Positions 26,416 to 36,288 of a stretch of DNA of 64,000 nt are shown one piece after another. The stretch lies in contig NZ_CP053748.1 of the NCBI RefSeq assembly GCF_024400215.1, forward strand, positions 1,054,001 to 1,118,000, given 5' to 3'. Numbering within the stretch: the first letter of the stretch is position 1; every line of letters starts with the position of its first letter. The DNA comes from Massilia sp. erpn (GTDB taxonomy: Bacteria > Pseudomonadota > Gammaproteobacteria > Burkholderiales > Burkholderiaceae_D). The translations under genes were made by a program, and so were the position numbers. The notes beneath the pieces were generated by a model that saw only the letters and a list, made by a program, of their open reading frames with translations, was not told where the DNA came from and did not search any database.

Positions 26416-29400
26416 TGGCTGATATGGACGATAGCAAGAACCCTCCTTCCGCGCCATCCGCCGCGACTGACAGCACGCCCGCCGCACAGCGGCGCTGGCT
26501 GCGCCGCACCCTGGTCGGCGCCGGCGCCACCGTCGTGGTGCTGGGCGGCGCCTTATGGCTGCTGGGCCGCGAAACCACCTTGCAGCGCCTGATGCAGCAG
26601 ATCGCCAGCGCCAGCGGCGGCCAGATCGTGGTCAGCGGCGTCAGTGGCTCGCTGTATGGGCGCATGCACCTGGGCCACATCGTCTACCGCAGCGAAGACA
26701 GCATCGTCACGGCCGACAATATCGACATCAACTGGTCGCCCCTGCAGTACTTCTCGGAAGGCATCGCCATCAGCGAGCTGCATGTGGAGGGCGTGACGGT
26801 GCGCAGCATCGGTCCTTCCAAGCCGGCCACCATGCCTACCTCGCTGGCGCCGCCCTTCCGCCTCAGCATCGCCGACGCGCGCCTGCAGCGTCTGACCCTG
26901 CTCGGCACGGACAATAGCCGCAACGACATCAGCGCCGTGCGCCTGCAACTGCAGGGCGACGGCAAGCAGTGGCAGCTCAAGGACGCCAGCGCGCTGACGC
27001 AGATCGGCCGCGTCGATGCGCAAGCCATCATCGCCACGCAAGCGCCTTTCGCGCTGAAAGGCCAGGCGAGTCTGAGCCAGACCACGCCGCCGGCCGGCGT
27101 GAAAGCCGCGCGGCTGGACGCCACCATCGGCGGCAATCTCGAAGTGCTGACAGTGCAGGCCAAGGGTACATCGCCGAACGCCAATGGCGAGGCCACGCTG
27201 ACGCTGGCGCCCTTCGATCCGGTGATCCTGCGCACGGCCGAGGTCAAGGCGCGCGGCATCGATCCGGCCCGTTTCGATCCGCTATGGCCGAAGGCCGACC
27301 TGAACCTGCATCTGCAGGCGGCGGTGGCGCCGGGGCAGAAATTGTCCGGCAGCCTTGTGCTGATGAACCAGGGCGAGGCCGGTCCGCTGGACAAGCAGCG
27401 CCTGCCGCTGCGCAGCGTCGGCGCGCGCCTGGGCGGCACGCTGGCGAAGGCCACCTTGGACGAGGTGCTGATCGATCTCGGCGTGGCCGGCAAGTTCCAG
27501 GGCAATGGCAGCGTGCAGCGCAACACCGACAGCAACGCCATCGAAGTGGCCGACTTCCGCCTGCATACCGAGCGCCTCGATCTGAACGCCATCCATGCCA
27601 GCGCCAACAAGACGGCCATTGCCGGCGAACTGAAAGCACACAGCGACGGCAAACAGCACCAGTTCAGCGCCGCGCTGGCGCAAGCCGGCCTGCGCCTGGA
27701 CGCGCAAGCCACGCTGGCCGACCAGCTGCTGCGCGTGCAGCAACTGCGCCTGCTGGCGAAACAGGGCAGCATCAGCGCCAGCGGCGAAGCCAGCCTGAAA
27801 GACGGGAAGGCCTTCAAGGCCACGGCCACGGCGGCGCGCTTCGATCCTTCTGCGCTGGGCAGCTATCCGGCCGCCGATCTGAACGCCGACGTGCGCGCCA
27901 GCGGCAAGCTGGAACCGGCCTGGCAGGTGGCGGCCGATTTCGCCTTCAAGTCAAGCCGCCTGCTGGGCCAGCCCTTGTCCGGCGCCGGCAAGCTGCAGGC
28001 CGACGCGCAGCGCGTGCACGCCGTCGATGCGCGCCTGGCGCTGGGCAAGAATATGGCCGAAGTGCGCGGCAGCTTCGGCGCGCCGAACGATAGCCTGAAC
28101 TGGAAGCTCGATGCACCGCAATTGGCCGTCGTCAGCAGCAGCCTGCTGGGCGCGGTGAGTGCCAGCGGCGTCGCCAGCGGCAGCTTCACTGCGCCGCGTT
28201 CCACCTTCACGGCCGATGCGCGCGGCCTCGCGCTGTCCACGGCGAAAACGCGCGCGCCGGACAGCCTGCTGCACGCCAGCGGCGAAGTGGGACTCGATGC
28301 CCAGCACAAGCCCGAACTGAAAGTGGCGGGCAGCGCCAGCCGCTTCAACCCAGCCGCTTTCGGCATCGGCATGAGCGGCAGCATCGGCGCGGAATTCAGC
28401 GCCAGCGGACAGCTGGCCGAGGACTGGCGCGGCAAGCTCGATCTGAAACTGCAGCCTTCCACCTTGTCCGGCGCGCCGCTGTCCGGCCATGCGTACTTGA
28501 CAGCCGATGCGGCCCGCATCGACAACGCCGATCTCGATCTGCATCTGGGACCGAATGCCTTGCAGGCCAAGGGCGGCTTCGGCGGCGCCAAGGATAGGCT
28601 GGAATGGAAGCTCGATGCCCCCCAGCTTTCCAGCCTCGGCCCCGACTTCGGTGGCCAGTTGCGCGGTAGCGGCGCGCTGAGCGGCAGCATGGCGCGCTCC
28701 GCCCTCGCCCTCAGCCTCGATGGCGGCAACCTGCGCCTGCCCGGCCAGCAGCAATTGAAAACCCTGCGCGCCAGCGCCAACCTGGGCGGCATGGAAGCGA
28801 ACGACGCGCTGGCGGCGGATGTGGAGATCAGCGGCTACACCGGAGCCGGAGCGACGCTGGACCGCGCTCGCCTGCAAAGCAGCGGCACGGTCGGCGCGCA
28901 CAGCCTGCAGCTGAGCGCCGTCAGCCAGGACTTCGACGCCAGCCTGCGCCTGCGCGGCGGCTGGGCCAAGGATGCCTGGAGCGGCACGCTGGAAGCCTTG
29001 CAGAACAAGGGCCGCTACGCCCTCACGCTGCAAGCGCCGGCGCCGCTGCGCCTGGCCGCCGCGCCGGGCAGCGGTCCGGCCGGACTGGCCAAGCCGGAAC
29101 AGATCGCCCTGTCCAATGCCGTGATCAAGCTGCCCGATGGCAGCGTGCGCATCGAGAATCTGGAGAAGAATGGCGCGCACTGGCGCAGCCGCGGTGCGGC
29201 GGCCGGCGTGCCGGCCAGCTACCTGGCGCAGATGTCGCAGGCCTGGCGCGACAGCATCATCAGCGACCTGACCATCGGCGCCGACTGGGCGCTGGACATG
29301 CAGGCGCCCGCCGCCAAGGGCGCGGCCCCGGCGCTCGACGGCAGCCTGCATATTTTCCGCGAGAAAGGCGACATCACCGTCACCGGCGGCGACAAGCCGG

Positions 29401-30827
29401 TGGCCCTCGGCCTGCGCCAGCTCGACACCCGCGTGAATGTGGCGGGCAACCAGCTGCGCGCTCAATTGCTGCTGGACGGCGCGCGCGCCGGCAAGGCCAG
29501 CGCCGACGCCACCGCCCAGTTGCGCGATGGGCGCATTCCGCACGACAGCGCGCTGACCCTGAATGGCAATGTGGACATGCCATCGCTGGCCTGGCTGGCG
29601 CCGCTGATCGGCATACCGAGCCTGGAACTGGACGGCGCACTGAAAGCCAATTTCAGCGGCGGCGGCACGGTCGGCGCGCCGACCTTGAACGGCAGCGTCA
29701 CTGGCGACAAGCTGGTGGTGAACTGGGCCGAGCAAGGCATCCGCCTGCGCAACGGCCAGTTGCAGGCGCAGTTGGCGGGCGACCAGTTGCAGTTGCAGCG
29801 CCTGCGCTTCGAAGGCGTGCAAGGCAGCGCCCAGGCCGACGGCTGGCTGCGTTTCGCCAACGCCGAAGCCACCATGCAGCTCAAGCTGGCGGCCGACAAG
29901 CTCGAAGTGCTGGCCCGTCCTGACCGCACCCTGGTGCTGAGCGGTTCCAGCACCCTGGTGCGCGACGCCAAACACTTCCAGCTGGACGGCAAGTTCCGCG
30001 CCGACCGCGCCTCGATCGAACTGCCTTCGCAGGACACACCCACCATCAGCGAGGACGTGGTGATCCTTGGCCGTGGCAAGCCAGCACCGAAAGCAGACAG
30101 CAAATCGCTGCCGCTGAATGTGGATCTGGAGGCGGACCTGGGCGACAACTTCTACCTCAAAGGCAAGGGTCTGGACGCCCAGCTGGCCGGCGCGGTGCGG
30201 GTACGCATACAGGACCGGCGCGCGCCGCGCGTGAACGGCAGCATCCGTGTGAGCAATGGCACCTACGCCGCCTATGGCCAGCGTCTGGCCATCGAACGCG
30301 GCGTGATCAACTTCACCGGCGCTTACGACAATCCGGGGCTGAACATTCTGGCGGTGCGCAAGCGTCCCGAAGACAGCCAGCTCAGCGAAACCAATGTGGA
30401 AGCGGGCGTCGAGGTGCGCGGCACGGCGCTGGCGCCATCGGCCAAGCTGGTCTCCACGCCGACAGTACCGGACAGCGAGAAGCTTTCCTGGCTGGTGCTG
30501 GGCCACGGCATGGCCGATGTGGCAGGCAATGAAATGGGCTTGCTCGGCACGGCGGCAGGCGCCCTGTTCGGCGGCAGCGGCGGCAGCCTGGCCAACAAGG
30601 TGGGCCTGGACGAACTGGGCGTGTCGCAGGCCAAGGGGCTGGAAAGCACGGTGGTCACGGTCGGCAAACGCCTGTCCTCGCGCGCTTACCTCAGCTTTGA
30701 GCAAGGCACGGGCAGCGCCACCAGCCTGGTCAAGCTGCGCTACAAGCTCAATTCGCGCATCACCCTGCAATTCCAGACCGGCACCAACAACGCGCTCGAC
30801 GTGCTGTATACCTGGGCCTTCGACTAA
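26415..30827 (+). CDS. tamB: Translocation and assembly module protein TamB
   Basis: A 1470-residue protein anchored in the inner membrane by one N-terminal segment (TLVGAGATVVVLGGALWLLG at about 34-53). The rest is long repetitive beta structure of the AsmA-like/TamB type that bridges the periplasm as a lipid-conducting groove. Repeated units with SGxxSLxxG and LDxxLxxLG-type strands fill about 100-1150. The C-terminal DUF490 region contains GSIRVSNGTYAAYGQRLAIERGVINFTGAYDNPGLNILAVR and PDSEKLSWLVLGHG, and ends NALDVLYTWAFD. It follows tamA with a one-base overlap. Its stop codon overlaps the stop codon of the small convergent gene. Confidence 0.93.
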   Translation: MADMDDSKNPPSAPSAATDSTPAAQRRWLRRTLVGAGATVVVLGGALWLLGRETTLQRLMQQIASASGGQIVVSGVSGSLYGRMHLGHIVYRSEDSIVTADNIDINWSPLQYFSEGIAISELHVEGVTVRSIGPSKPATMPTSLAPPFRLSIADARLQRLTLLGTDNSRNDISAVRLQLQGDGKQWQLKDASALTQIGRVDAQAIIATQAPFALKGQASLSQTTPPAGVKAARLDATIGGNLEVLTVQAKGTSPNANGEATLTLAPFDPVILRTAEVKARGIDPARFDPLWPKADLNLHLQAAVAPGQKLSGSLVLMNQGEAGPLDKQRLPLRSVGARLGGTLAKATLDEVLIDLGVAGKFQGNGSVQRNTDSNAIEVADFRLHTERLDLNAIHASANKTAIAGELKAHSDGKQHQFSAALAQAGLRLDAQATLADQLLRVQQLRLLAKQGSISASGEASLKDGKAFKATATAARFDPSALGSYPAADLNADVRASGKLEPAWQVAADFAFKSSRLLGQPLSGAGKLQADAQRVHAVDARLALGKNMAEVRGSFGAPNDSLNWKLDAPQLAVVSSSLLGAVSASGVASGSFTAPRSTFTADARGLALSTAKTRAPDSLLHASGEVGLDAQHKPELKVAGSASRFNPAAFGIGMSGSIGAEFSASGQLAEDWRGKLDLKLQPSTLSGAPLSGHAYLTADAARIDNADLDLHLGPNALQAKGGFGGAKDRLEWKLDAPQLSSLGPDFGGQLRGSGALSGSMARSALALSLDGGNLRLPGQQQLKTLRASANLGGMEANDALAADVEISGYTGAGATLDRARLQSSGTVGAHSLQLSAVSQDFDASLRLRGGWAKDAWSGTLEALQNKGRYALTLQAPAPLRLAAAPGSGPAGLAKPEQIALSNAVIKLPDGSVRIENLEKNGAHWRSRGAAAGVPASYLAQMSQAWRDSIISDLTIGADWALDMQAPAAKGAAPALDGSLHIFREKGDITVTGGDKPVALGLRQLDTRVNVAGNQLRAQLLLDGARAGKASADATAQLRDGRIPHDSALTLNGNVDMPSLAWLAPLIGIPSLELDGALKANFSGGGTVGAPTLNGSVTGDKLVVNWAEQGIRLRNGQLQAQLAGDQLQLQRLRFEGVQGSAQADGWLRFANAEATMQLKLAADKLEVLARPDRTLVLSGSSTLVRDAKHFQLDGKFRADRASIELPSQDTPTISEDVVILGRGKPAPKADSKSLPLNVDLEADLGDNFYLKGKGLDAQLAGAVRVRIQDRRAPRVNGSIRVSNGTYAAYGQRLAIERGVINFTGAYDNPGLNILAVRKRPEDSQLSETNVEAGVEVRGTALAPSAKLVSTPTVPDSEKLSWLVLGHGMADVAGNEMGLLGTAAGALFGGSGGSLANKVGLDELGVSQAKGLESTVVTVGKRLSSRAYLSFEQGTGSATSLVKLRYKLNSRITLQFQTGTNNALDVLYTWAFD

Positions 30828-31006
30828 AGCCGGAGGGTGGCGCGCGGCGCGCTGGGATGATGGTCGGGCACCGGATCGTCCTGCGGGACGGGCGCGTGCG
30901 GATGGTGGGGGTGGACGGGCTGCGGTTCGGGCTGCGGCTCATCCACCGGCACCGGCAGATCGGGCGCGCGGTGCGCCCGGTACTCGGGAGGGATGCAAGG
31001 GTTCAT
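30824..31006 (-). CDS. Small proline/histidine-rich protein of unknown function
   Basis: A 60-residue protein: MNPCIPPEYRAHRAPDLPVP, then repeated Pro/His/Glu stretches (DEPQPEPQPVHPHHPHAPVP) and a Ser/Arg tail. GGAG lies six bases before the ATG. There is no signal peptide or membrane span. The His-Pro run could bind metal, but this is only inference. The gene is convergent with tamB, and the stop codons overlap by a few bases. A perfect 11-bp inverted repeat links its leader with its start codon (see separate entry). It is real only if conserved; codon use fits the region. Confidence 0.5.
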   Translation of the reverse strand: MNPCIPPEYRAHRAPDLPVPVDEPQPEPQPVHPHHPHAPVPQDDPVPDHHPSAPRATLRL

Positions 31007-31055
31007 GTTCGACTCCGGTAAAAATAGTTACCCAAGCTGGGATGCATGAACCCTT
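30997..31055 (-). repeat. 11-bp inverted repeat spanning a start codon
   Basis: AAGGGTTCATG (30997-31007) and CATGAACCCTT (31045-31055) are perfect reverse complements separated by 37 bases. On the leftward transcript the upstream arm would pair with the ATG and the next two codons of the 60-residue gene, leaving its ribosome site in the loop. An arm of this length could arise by chance once in a window this size. Confidence 0.45.
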
Positions 31056-31070
31056 ATTCTACGCGCCTGT

Positions 31071-33521
31071 TCAGGGCTTGGCGTTCTTGACGTACTTGTC
31101 CAGCCACTGGTTGGATTCATACAGCATGTGCATGATCGATTCGCGCGCGCGGTAGGCGTGCGATTCGTTCGGCAGCATTACCAGTCGTGCCGTGCCGCCC
31201 AGGCCTTTCACTGCCTGGAACATGCGCTCGCTCTGGATCGGGAAGGTGCCGGAGTTATTATCCTGCTCACCGTGGATCAGCATCAGCGCATCCTTGATCT
31301 TGTCGGCGTTATTGAAGGGCGACATGGTCTGGTAGGTGGACTGCGCCTTCCAGAACGGCCGGTCTTCCGCCTGGAAGCCGAACGGGGTCAAGGTGCGGTT
31401 GTACGCGCCGCTGCGCGCAATGCCGGCGCGGAACAGGCGGGTATGGGCCAGCAGATTAGCGGTCATGAAAGCGCCATAGGAATGGCCGCCGATGGCGATG
31501 CGGTGACGCTCGGCCACACCGCGCCGCACCACTTCGTCCACCGCCGCTTCAGCGTCGGCCACCAGCTGCGGCAGATACGTGTCGTTCGGCTCTTCATCGC
31601 CCTTGCCCACGATCGGGAAGGATGGGTTGTCCAGTACCGCATAACCCATGGCGAGGAAGGCGGCCGGTCCCCAGTAGCTGACCGCGTTGAACTTGTACGG
31701 CGAGCCGGTGGTCTGGCTGGCGGCGGTGGCCGACTTGAACTCTTGCGGGTAGGCCCACATCAGCAGCGGCAGCGGGCCGTCGCGCTTGACGTCGTAGTTC
31801 GGCGGCAGCATCAGGTTGGCGGTCAGGTCCACGCCGTCGGCGCGCTTGTAGCGGATCTGCTCTTTCTGCACATCCTTGAGCTGCGGCAGCGGATGCGGCA
31901 TATGGGTCAGGGCCGTCAGCTGCGCGGTGCTGCCCGCGCCCAGCTGGCGCAGATAGAAATTGGGACGCTCGCTCGGCGATTCGCGCGTCGACAGCAGGCG
32001 GCTGCCGTCATCGTTCAGCACCGCCAGCACATTTTCGTAGTACGGCGCTTCGCTCTGGAACAGGCGTTCCTTCTTCTTGGTGTTCAGGCTGAAACGGTCG
32101 ACGAAGGGACGCTCGCCTTCCGGCGTGGCGCCGGCGCCCGCCAGCAGGATGGTGTTGTCGGCGCCCAGCACCAGGCGCGCATGGCCGGCCGCGTCGGGAC
32201 GGGTCACCGGCTTGCCCGGATCGTTGTAGCGGTCTTCCGAAGAACCGGACCAGACCAGCTCCGGCGCGCTCGCGGCTTGGTCGGGCGCAATCTTCCACTG
32301 CTTGGCGGCGCGGCTCTTCCACCAGCGCTCATTCAGCAGGGCCACGTCGCCACGGCCCCAGACGATGCCGGCATAGCGGCTGCCCAGTTTCGCCAGCAGG
32401 CGCGGCGCGGTATTGAACGGTGCGGCCTGCATATACACGGCGTCGCGGATCTCGGCTTTCTGCGCCGGGTCGCCGCCGTCTTGGGCTTCGGCCCAGACCA
32501 GGGTGGCCGCCGCATCGGCACGCCAGCCTGGATGGCGCACGCCGGTCGGCACCGCATCATTGCCCGGTGGCAGACCTTCCTGCAAAGGCAGTTTGGCGAC
32601 GGTGTGTTCCACCTTGCCATCCAGCGCGCGCACTTCGACGCGCTTGGCGAAATCGTTGGCCGGCACCAGATAGGAATAGGGGCGCTCCAGCACTTCGGTC
32701 AGCAAGTGTTTGCCGTCGGGCGAAATGCTCACTTCGGAGAACTGCTCCGGCTTGCCGATCAGTTTGGCCTTGCCGTTCAGGTCCACCGTTGCCAGCTGCA
32801 CGGTGACGTAATGCTCGAACAGCTTGGCGTCGGCCTCGTTCTTCAGCAGATCCGGATAGGTGCGCAACTGCTTGGCGCCGCCGGGCGCGCTGTCCTGGGT
32901 GGCGGGACCGGTTGGAATGCCCGTGCCGGCAGGCGGTACGTAATTCCCGGCCGGCTTCAGTTGCACCAGCAAGCCCTTGTTGTCGGGCAGCCAGTGGAAG
33001 CCCTTGTCCATCACGGTGTTCAGCGGCTGGTTCAGCAGCTTTTTCGCGCTGCGTGCCGCCACGTCCACCAGCCACAGTTCCATACCCGCGGCCTTGCCCA
33101 CGCCATCGTCCTTGCCCAGGTGGGTGAAGGCCAGGTAGCGCTGGTCGGGCGACCAGGCCATTTCCGCCAGGCGCAGATGCTGCGGCAGGCCGGCGATCTG
33201 TACTTCCTTCTGCGTATCGATATCGAGCAGGGCCAGGCCGGAACCGAAGCTGAAACGGCTGCTGGAATAGCTGCGCGGATGGATGCGCAGGCCGGCCAGC
33301 TTCAGCTCGGGCTGGGCCACTTCGGCGATGCCCGGCAAGGCAGGCGTGGCGATCATGGCGGCCAGATTGCGTTTCGGGCTTAGTTTCAGCTGCGGTGGAC
33401 GCGGTGCATCGACAATGGCTTGCAGCGCCGCGGGCGGCGTCTGATACGCGGTCTGTGCGCCCGCCAGTGGCGCTGCAGCGATCAGGCCCATGGCCAGCAG
33501 CGGGGAAGTGCGAGAAATCAT
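31071..33521 (-). CDS. Secreted S9-family prolyl oligopeptidase-like peptidase
   Basis: An 816-residue exported serine peptidase with a signal peptide (MISRTSPLLAMGLIAAAPLAGA). A beta-propeller-like N-terminal half (about 60-560) precedes the alpha/beta hydrolase domain. Catalytic residues are visible: Ser in GGHSYGAFM (about 679), Asp in HGEQDNN (about 755) and His in ESHAYRARES (about 787). The GxSYGAFM form and the overall size match the S9D glutamyl-endopeptidase-like branch, so cleavage after Glu is possible. The start at 33521 is chosen from the signal peptide. It is single, divergent from the membrane protein at 33652. Confidence 0.88.
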   Translation of the reverse strand: MISRTSPLLAMGLIAAAPLAGAQTAYQTPPAALQAIVDAPRPPQLKLSPKRNLAAMIATPALPGIAEVAQPELKLAGLRIHPRSYSSSRFSFGSGLALLDIDTQKEVQIAGLPQHLRLAEMAWSPDQRYLAFTHLGKDDGVGKAAGMELWLVDVAARSAKKLLNQPLNTVMDKGFHWLPDNKGLLVQLKPAGNYVPPAGTGIPTGPATQDSAPGGAKQLRTYPDLLKNEADAKLFEHYVTVQLATVDLNGKAKLIGKPEQFSEVSISPDGKHLLTEVLERPYSYLVPANDFAKRVEVRALDGKVEHTVAKLPLQEGLPPGNDAVPTGVRHPGWRADAAATLVWAEAQDGGDPAQKAEIRDAVYMQAAPFNTAPRLLAKLGSRYAGIVWGRGDVALLNERWWKSRAAKQWKIAPDQAASAPELVWSGSSEDRYNDPGKPVTRPDAAGHARLVLGADNTILLAGAGATPEGERPFVDRFSLNTKKKERLFQSEAPYYENVLAVLNDDGSRLLSTRESPSERPNFYLRQLGAGSTAQLTALTHMPHPLPQLKDVQKEQIRYKRADGVDLTANLMLPPNYDVKRDGPLPLLMWAYPQEFKSATAASQTTGSPYKFNAVSYWGPAAFLAMGYAVLDNPSFPIVGKGDEEPNDTYLPQLVADAEAAVDEVVRRGVAERHRIAIGGHSYGAFMTANLLAHTRLFRAGIARSGAYNRTLTPFGFQAEDRPFWKAQSTYQTMSPFNNADKIKDALMLIHGEQDNNSGTFPIQSERMFQAVKGLGGTARLVMLPNESHAYRARESIMHMLYESNQWLDKYVKNAKP

Positions 33522-33651
33522 GGTGTTCCGTTCATTCGTTTTGGAAAGGAACGGACGAGTTTGGGCAAGCGACTGCAAAATGTCAATCACATAAAGTTAC
33601 AAAGCCGATCCCTGTACAATCCTGTTTTTGCCGATTTCCGCGACCGCCTAC

Positions 33652-34176
33652 ATGGAACTGACCACCCTTGCCCTGCTCATCCTGATTCCCCTGCTGGTAT
33701 GGCGCATCTACCTGCGCCTGAAACAGATCTTCAGGCGGCAGGAATCGCTGGCCTGGCGCCATGTCATGGGCGTAGCGGTCTGCGGCGCGCTGCTGCTGGC
33801 CTTGGCCGCCGCTATGCTGCCCGATACCGGCGCCATCTCCTTCCTGGCAGCGGGCGCGGTGGGCGGCGGCTGGCTGGCGGTATTCAGTCTGAAACGCACG
33901 CGCTTTGAAAATCGCGGCCTGCGCTGCTACTTCACGCCCTATCCGCGCTTCGGCATGCTGGTCTGCCTGCTGTTCGCGGCGGCCGTGCTGTCAATCGGCG
34001 TCGAGCTGTATATGAACAGCCGCGCCGCCATCCCGCAAGCGATGTCGCAAATGACGCTGATGCGCGCGCCGGCCAGGGCCATCGCCTTCGGCCTGATGCT
34101 GGGCTTCATCGGCGTCTTCTCCGCCGGCCTGCTGCGCTGGCGCCGCACGCAAAAGCCGTTGCCGGACGCCGAATAA
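33652..34176 (+). CDS. Four-helix membrane protein of unknown function
   Basis: A 174-residue inner-membrane protein with about five hydrophobic segments: TTLALLILIPLLVWRIYL, GVAVCGALLLALAAAML, FLAAGAVGGGWLAVFSL, GMLVCLLFAAAVLSIGVELYM and IAFGLMLGFIGVFSAGLLRW. The arrangement resembles CcdC-like (DUF1453) membrane proteins, with FRRQESLAWRH on the cytoplasmic side and a central FENRGLRCYFTPYPRFG loop. The name is tentative. A TACAAT hexamer at 33615 may be its -10. The stop codon is one base from that of the convergent epimerase. Confidence 0.65.
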   Translation: MELTTLALLILIPLLVWRIYLRLKQIFRRQESLAWRHVMGVAVCGALLLALAAAMLPDTGAISFLAAGAVGGGWLAVFSLKRTRFENRGLRCYFTPYPRFGMLVCLLFAAAVLSIGVELYMNSRAAIPQAMSQMTLMRAPARAIAFGLMLGFIGVFSAGLLRWRRTQKPLPDAE

Positions 34177-34177
34177 A

Positions 34178-35644
34178 TCACATCAGGCTGGCCAGCGCGC
34201 CGCGCAGGCCGGGATAGCGGAAGCGAAAGCCGCTGGCCTGCAGCCGCCGCGGCACCGCGCGCTGTCCTTCCAGCAGCAAGTCCGTTTGCTCGCCCAGCAG
34301 CAGGCGCAGCGGCCAGGCCGGCAGCGGCAACAGGCAGGGACGGTGCGCCAGGCGCGCCGCCGTCCGGCTGAATTCCAGCTGCGGCAGCGATTCCGGCGCC
34401 GCGAAATTGAAAGCGCCGCTTGCCAGGCCTCCCCGCTCGTTCAGGCAGCATAGGTGGGCGATGCCGGCCAGCAGATCCCGCACATGGATCCAGGCCATGG
34501 TCTGCCGTCCGCTGCCCAGCCGTCCACCCAATCCCAGGCGCACCGGCAGCAGCAGCATGGGCAAGGCGCCGCGCTGGCCCAGCACCAGGGCAAAGCGCAT
34601 GCGCGCCACCGTCACGCCATGCGCTTCGGCGCCGCGCGCAGCCTGCTCCCATTCGCTGCACAGGCGGGACATGAAGATATCCTGCGGCGCTGCATCCTCA
34701 TTCAATTCCGACGTATCGTCCAGGGCTTGGCGGCCGTAGTAGCCGATGGCCGACGCCGATAGCAGCAGGCCGGGCTTATGCTCCGCGCGCGCCATCCACG
34801 CCACCAGCTTTTCGGTCAGTGCCACGCGGCTGCGGCGCAATGCGGCGCGCCGCGCCGCCGTCCAGGGCCAACCCAGAATGGTGGCGCCGGCCAGGTTGAC
34901 AACGATATCGATGCGGCGGGCAGCGGTCAGCTCATCCAGCGACGCCACACAGCTCACGCGGCCATCGAAGGTCCATGCCGCCTGCTTCGGGCTGCGCGCC
35001 AGCACAATCACTTCATGACCGTCGCGCAGCAAGGCCTGCACCAGCAACTGGCCGATAAAGCCGGTGCCGCCCGTCAGCAGGAAGCGCTTGGCACCACTGC
35101 CGAAGCGCAGCGTCTCCTCCACGCCCACCTCCTCGGCGGCCAGGCGCCACAAGCGGCGCGCCGCCAGCGCATCGCGCCAGCCCGAGAGGCCAACGCCAAG
35201 ACCGCACAAGGCGAGGAAGACGCCCAAACCGCCATGCTGCGTAAAAGCCAGGCCGGTTTCAGCGGCCTGCCATTGCGGCATATTCATTGCCAGCAGGGCG
35301 ATAAAGGCGCCGCCGTTGACCGCCAGCACGGTGTGCGTCACGCGCTCGGTGGCAGGCAGCAGGCGGCTGCGGTCTTCAATCACGAAGTCCCACAAGGTCA
35401 GCACGATTTCGACCACGAACAGGCCAAGCAGCACCCAGGCCCAGGCGCCCTGCCAGGTCCAGAATGCCAGGCCGGTGAAGAGCAGGCTGTAGATCAGGGA
35501 GCGCGCAGCGTGGATCGACAGCTCCAGGCGCGCCGTCACGCGCTGCGGCAGCGCCTCGCTCAGCTCATGGTGGTAGAGCGTATCGAAAGCCCCAAGACAG
35601 CCCTGCAGCGCCATGAGCTGCAAAGCCAGCAAATGCGTATTCAT
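34178..35644 (-). CDS. TIGR01777 epimerase with fused N-terminal membrane domain
   Basis: A 488-residue two-part protein. Residues 1-165 form about four membrane segments with several conserved-looking polar residues (His25, His26, Glu27, Glu41, His45, Glu79, Asp86, Glu90, His104). Residues 185-488 are a TIGR01777/YfcH-type NAD-binding epimerase with TGGTGFIG (191-198), NLAGATI, SASAIGYYG, and a DUF1731-type end (PLPAWPLRLLLGE...RRLQASGFRFRYP). Plain YfcH proteins lack the membrane part. The polar residues in the membrane part might bind metal, but this is inference. It is the last gene of the gbsR operon and overlaps the DUF4166 gene by 4 bases (ATGA). The start at 35644 follows GGAGAGC. Confidence 0.85.
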   Translation of the reverse strand: MNTHLLALQLMALQGCLGAFDTLYHHELSEALPQRVTARLELSIHAARSLIYSLLFTGLAFWTWQGAWAWVLLGLFVVEIVLTLWDFVIEDRSRLLPATERVTHTVLAVNGGAFIALLAMNMPQWQAAETGLAFTQHGGLGVFLALCGLGVGLSGWRDALAARRLWRLAAEEVGVEETLRFGSGAKRFLLTGGTGFIGQLLVQALLRDGHEVIVLARSPKQAAWTFDGRVSCVASLDELTAARRIDIVVNLAGATILGWPWTAARRAALRRSRVALTEKLVAWMARAEHKPGLLLSASAIGYYGRQALDDTSELNEDAAPQDIFMSRLCSEWEQAARGAEAHGVTVARMRFALVLGQRGALPMLLLPVRLGLGGRLGSGRQTMAWIHVRDLLAGIAHLCCLNERGGLASGAFNFAAPESLPQLEFSRTAARLAHRPCLLPLPAWPLRLLLGEQTDLLLEGQRAVPRRLQASGFRFRYPGLRGALASLM

Positions 35645-36285
35645 GCCTGCTCTCCTTCCGTTTTTTCGTGGAACACGCCGGCCTGCACGAAGCTGGTACC
35701 GAACAGGATGTGCCGGATCTCGATGCGAATATTGAAGCGGTTCGGCGCCTCGTTGCGGTGGCAAAGAAAGGTCTTGCCCGGCGTGAGCAGGTCGGGCAAG
35801 GGCATGCGCCAGCCCAGGATCTGCCAGAAATAGCCATCGCTGGTGAAATGCAGATTGCCATCCTCGACCCGCAGCAGCAGTTTCATGCCCAGCCCCAGAC
35901 CCACATACTCCAGCACCTCTCCCTTCTCGCTTTCCGCCATATACGAGGTGAAGCGGACGGGCCGATGCCGGTGCAGGCGGTAGATGCGCTGCTTGAAGAT
36001 ATAGGCGCAGCCCGGCTTTGAATAGACTTCGATATCGACCGGAAAATCGAAGTCGTCGTGCGGAATCAGCGCGCCCTCGATCAGGGGGCCGGACAGGAAT
36101 CCCAGCAGCTTGCCGAAGACCGAGGAACGCAGCTCGCTCAAGCGGCCGGCATAGCGCAGCGGCTTGCCTGGGGCCGGATTCTTGTCGAAGCGGCGCTGGA
36201 TATCCGGATGCAGCTTGTCCCATTCCGCGCCGAGCACCTTGCGGAACAGCTCCCCCTCGCCACGCGGGCCGATGCCGCTGTCCAT
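35641..36285 (-). CDS. DUF4166 domain-containing protein
   Basis: A 214-residue protein with the DUF4166 layout: GELFRKVLGAEWDKLHPDIQRRFDKNP, LSGPLIEGALIPHDDFDFPVDIEVY, FTSYMAESEKGEVLEYVGLGLGMKLLLRVEDGNLHFTSDGYF, and a C-terminal FNIRIEIRHILFGTSFVQAGVF. DUF4166 is of unknown function and is often found next to or fused with SDR-type oxidoreductases, as here. There is no signal peptide. It lies three bases after the regulator gene's start side and overlaps the epimerase by ATGA, so the three genes are one transcription unit. Confidence 0.85.
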   Translation of the reverse strand: MDSGIGPRGEGELFRKVLGAEWDKLHPDIQRRFDKNPAPGKPLRYAGRLSELRSSVFGKLLGFLSGPLIEGALIPHDDFDFPVDIEVYSKPGCAYIFKQRIYRLHRHRPVRFTSYMAESEKGEVLEYVGLGLGMKLLLRVEDGNLHFTSDGYFWQILGWRMPLPDLLTPGKTFLCHRNEAPNRFNIRIEIRHILFGTSFVQAGVFHEKTEGEQA

Positions 36286-36288
36286 GGC

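Noticed and set aside
27951..30770. 939-codon open frame opposite tamB
   Set aside because: The TamB reading frame continues the membrane anchor and the DUF490 end. The opposite product is Gln/Ala/Arg-rich without motifs.
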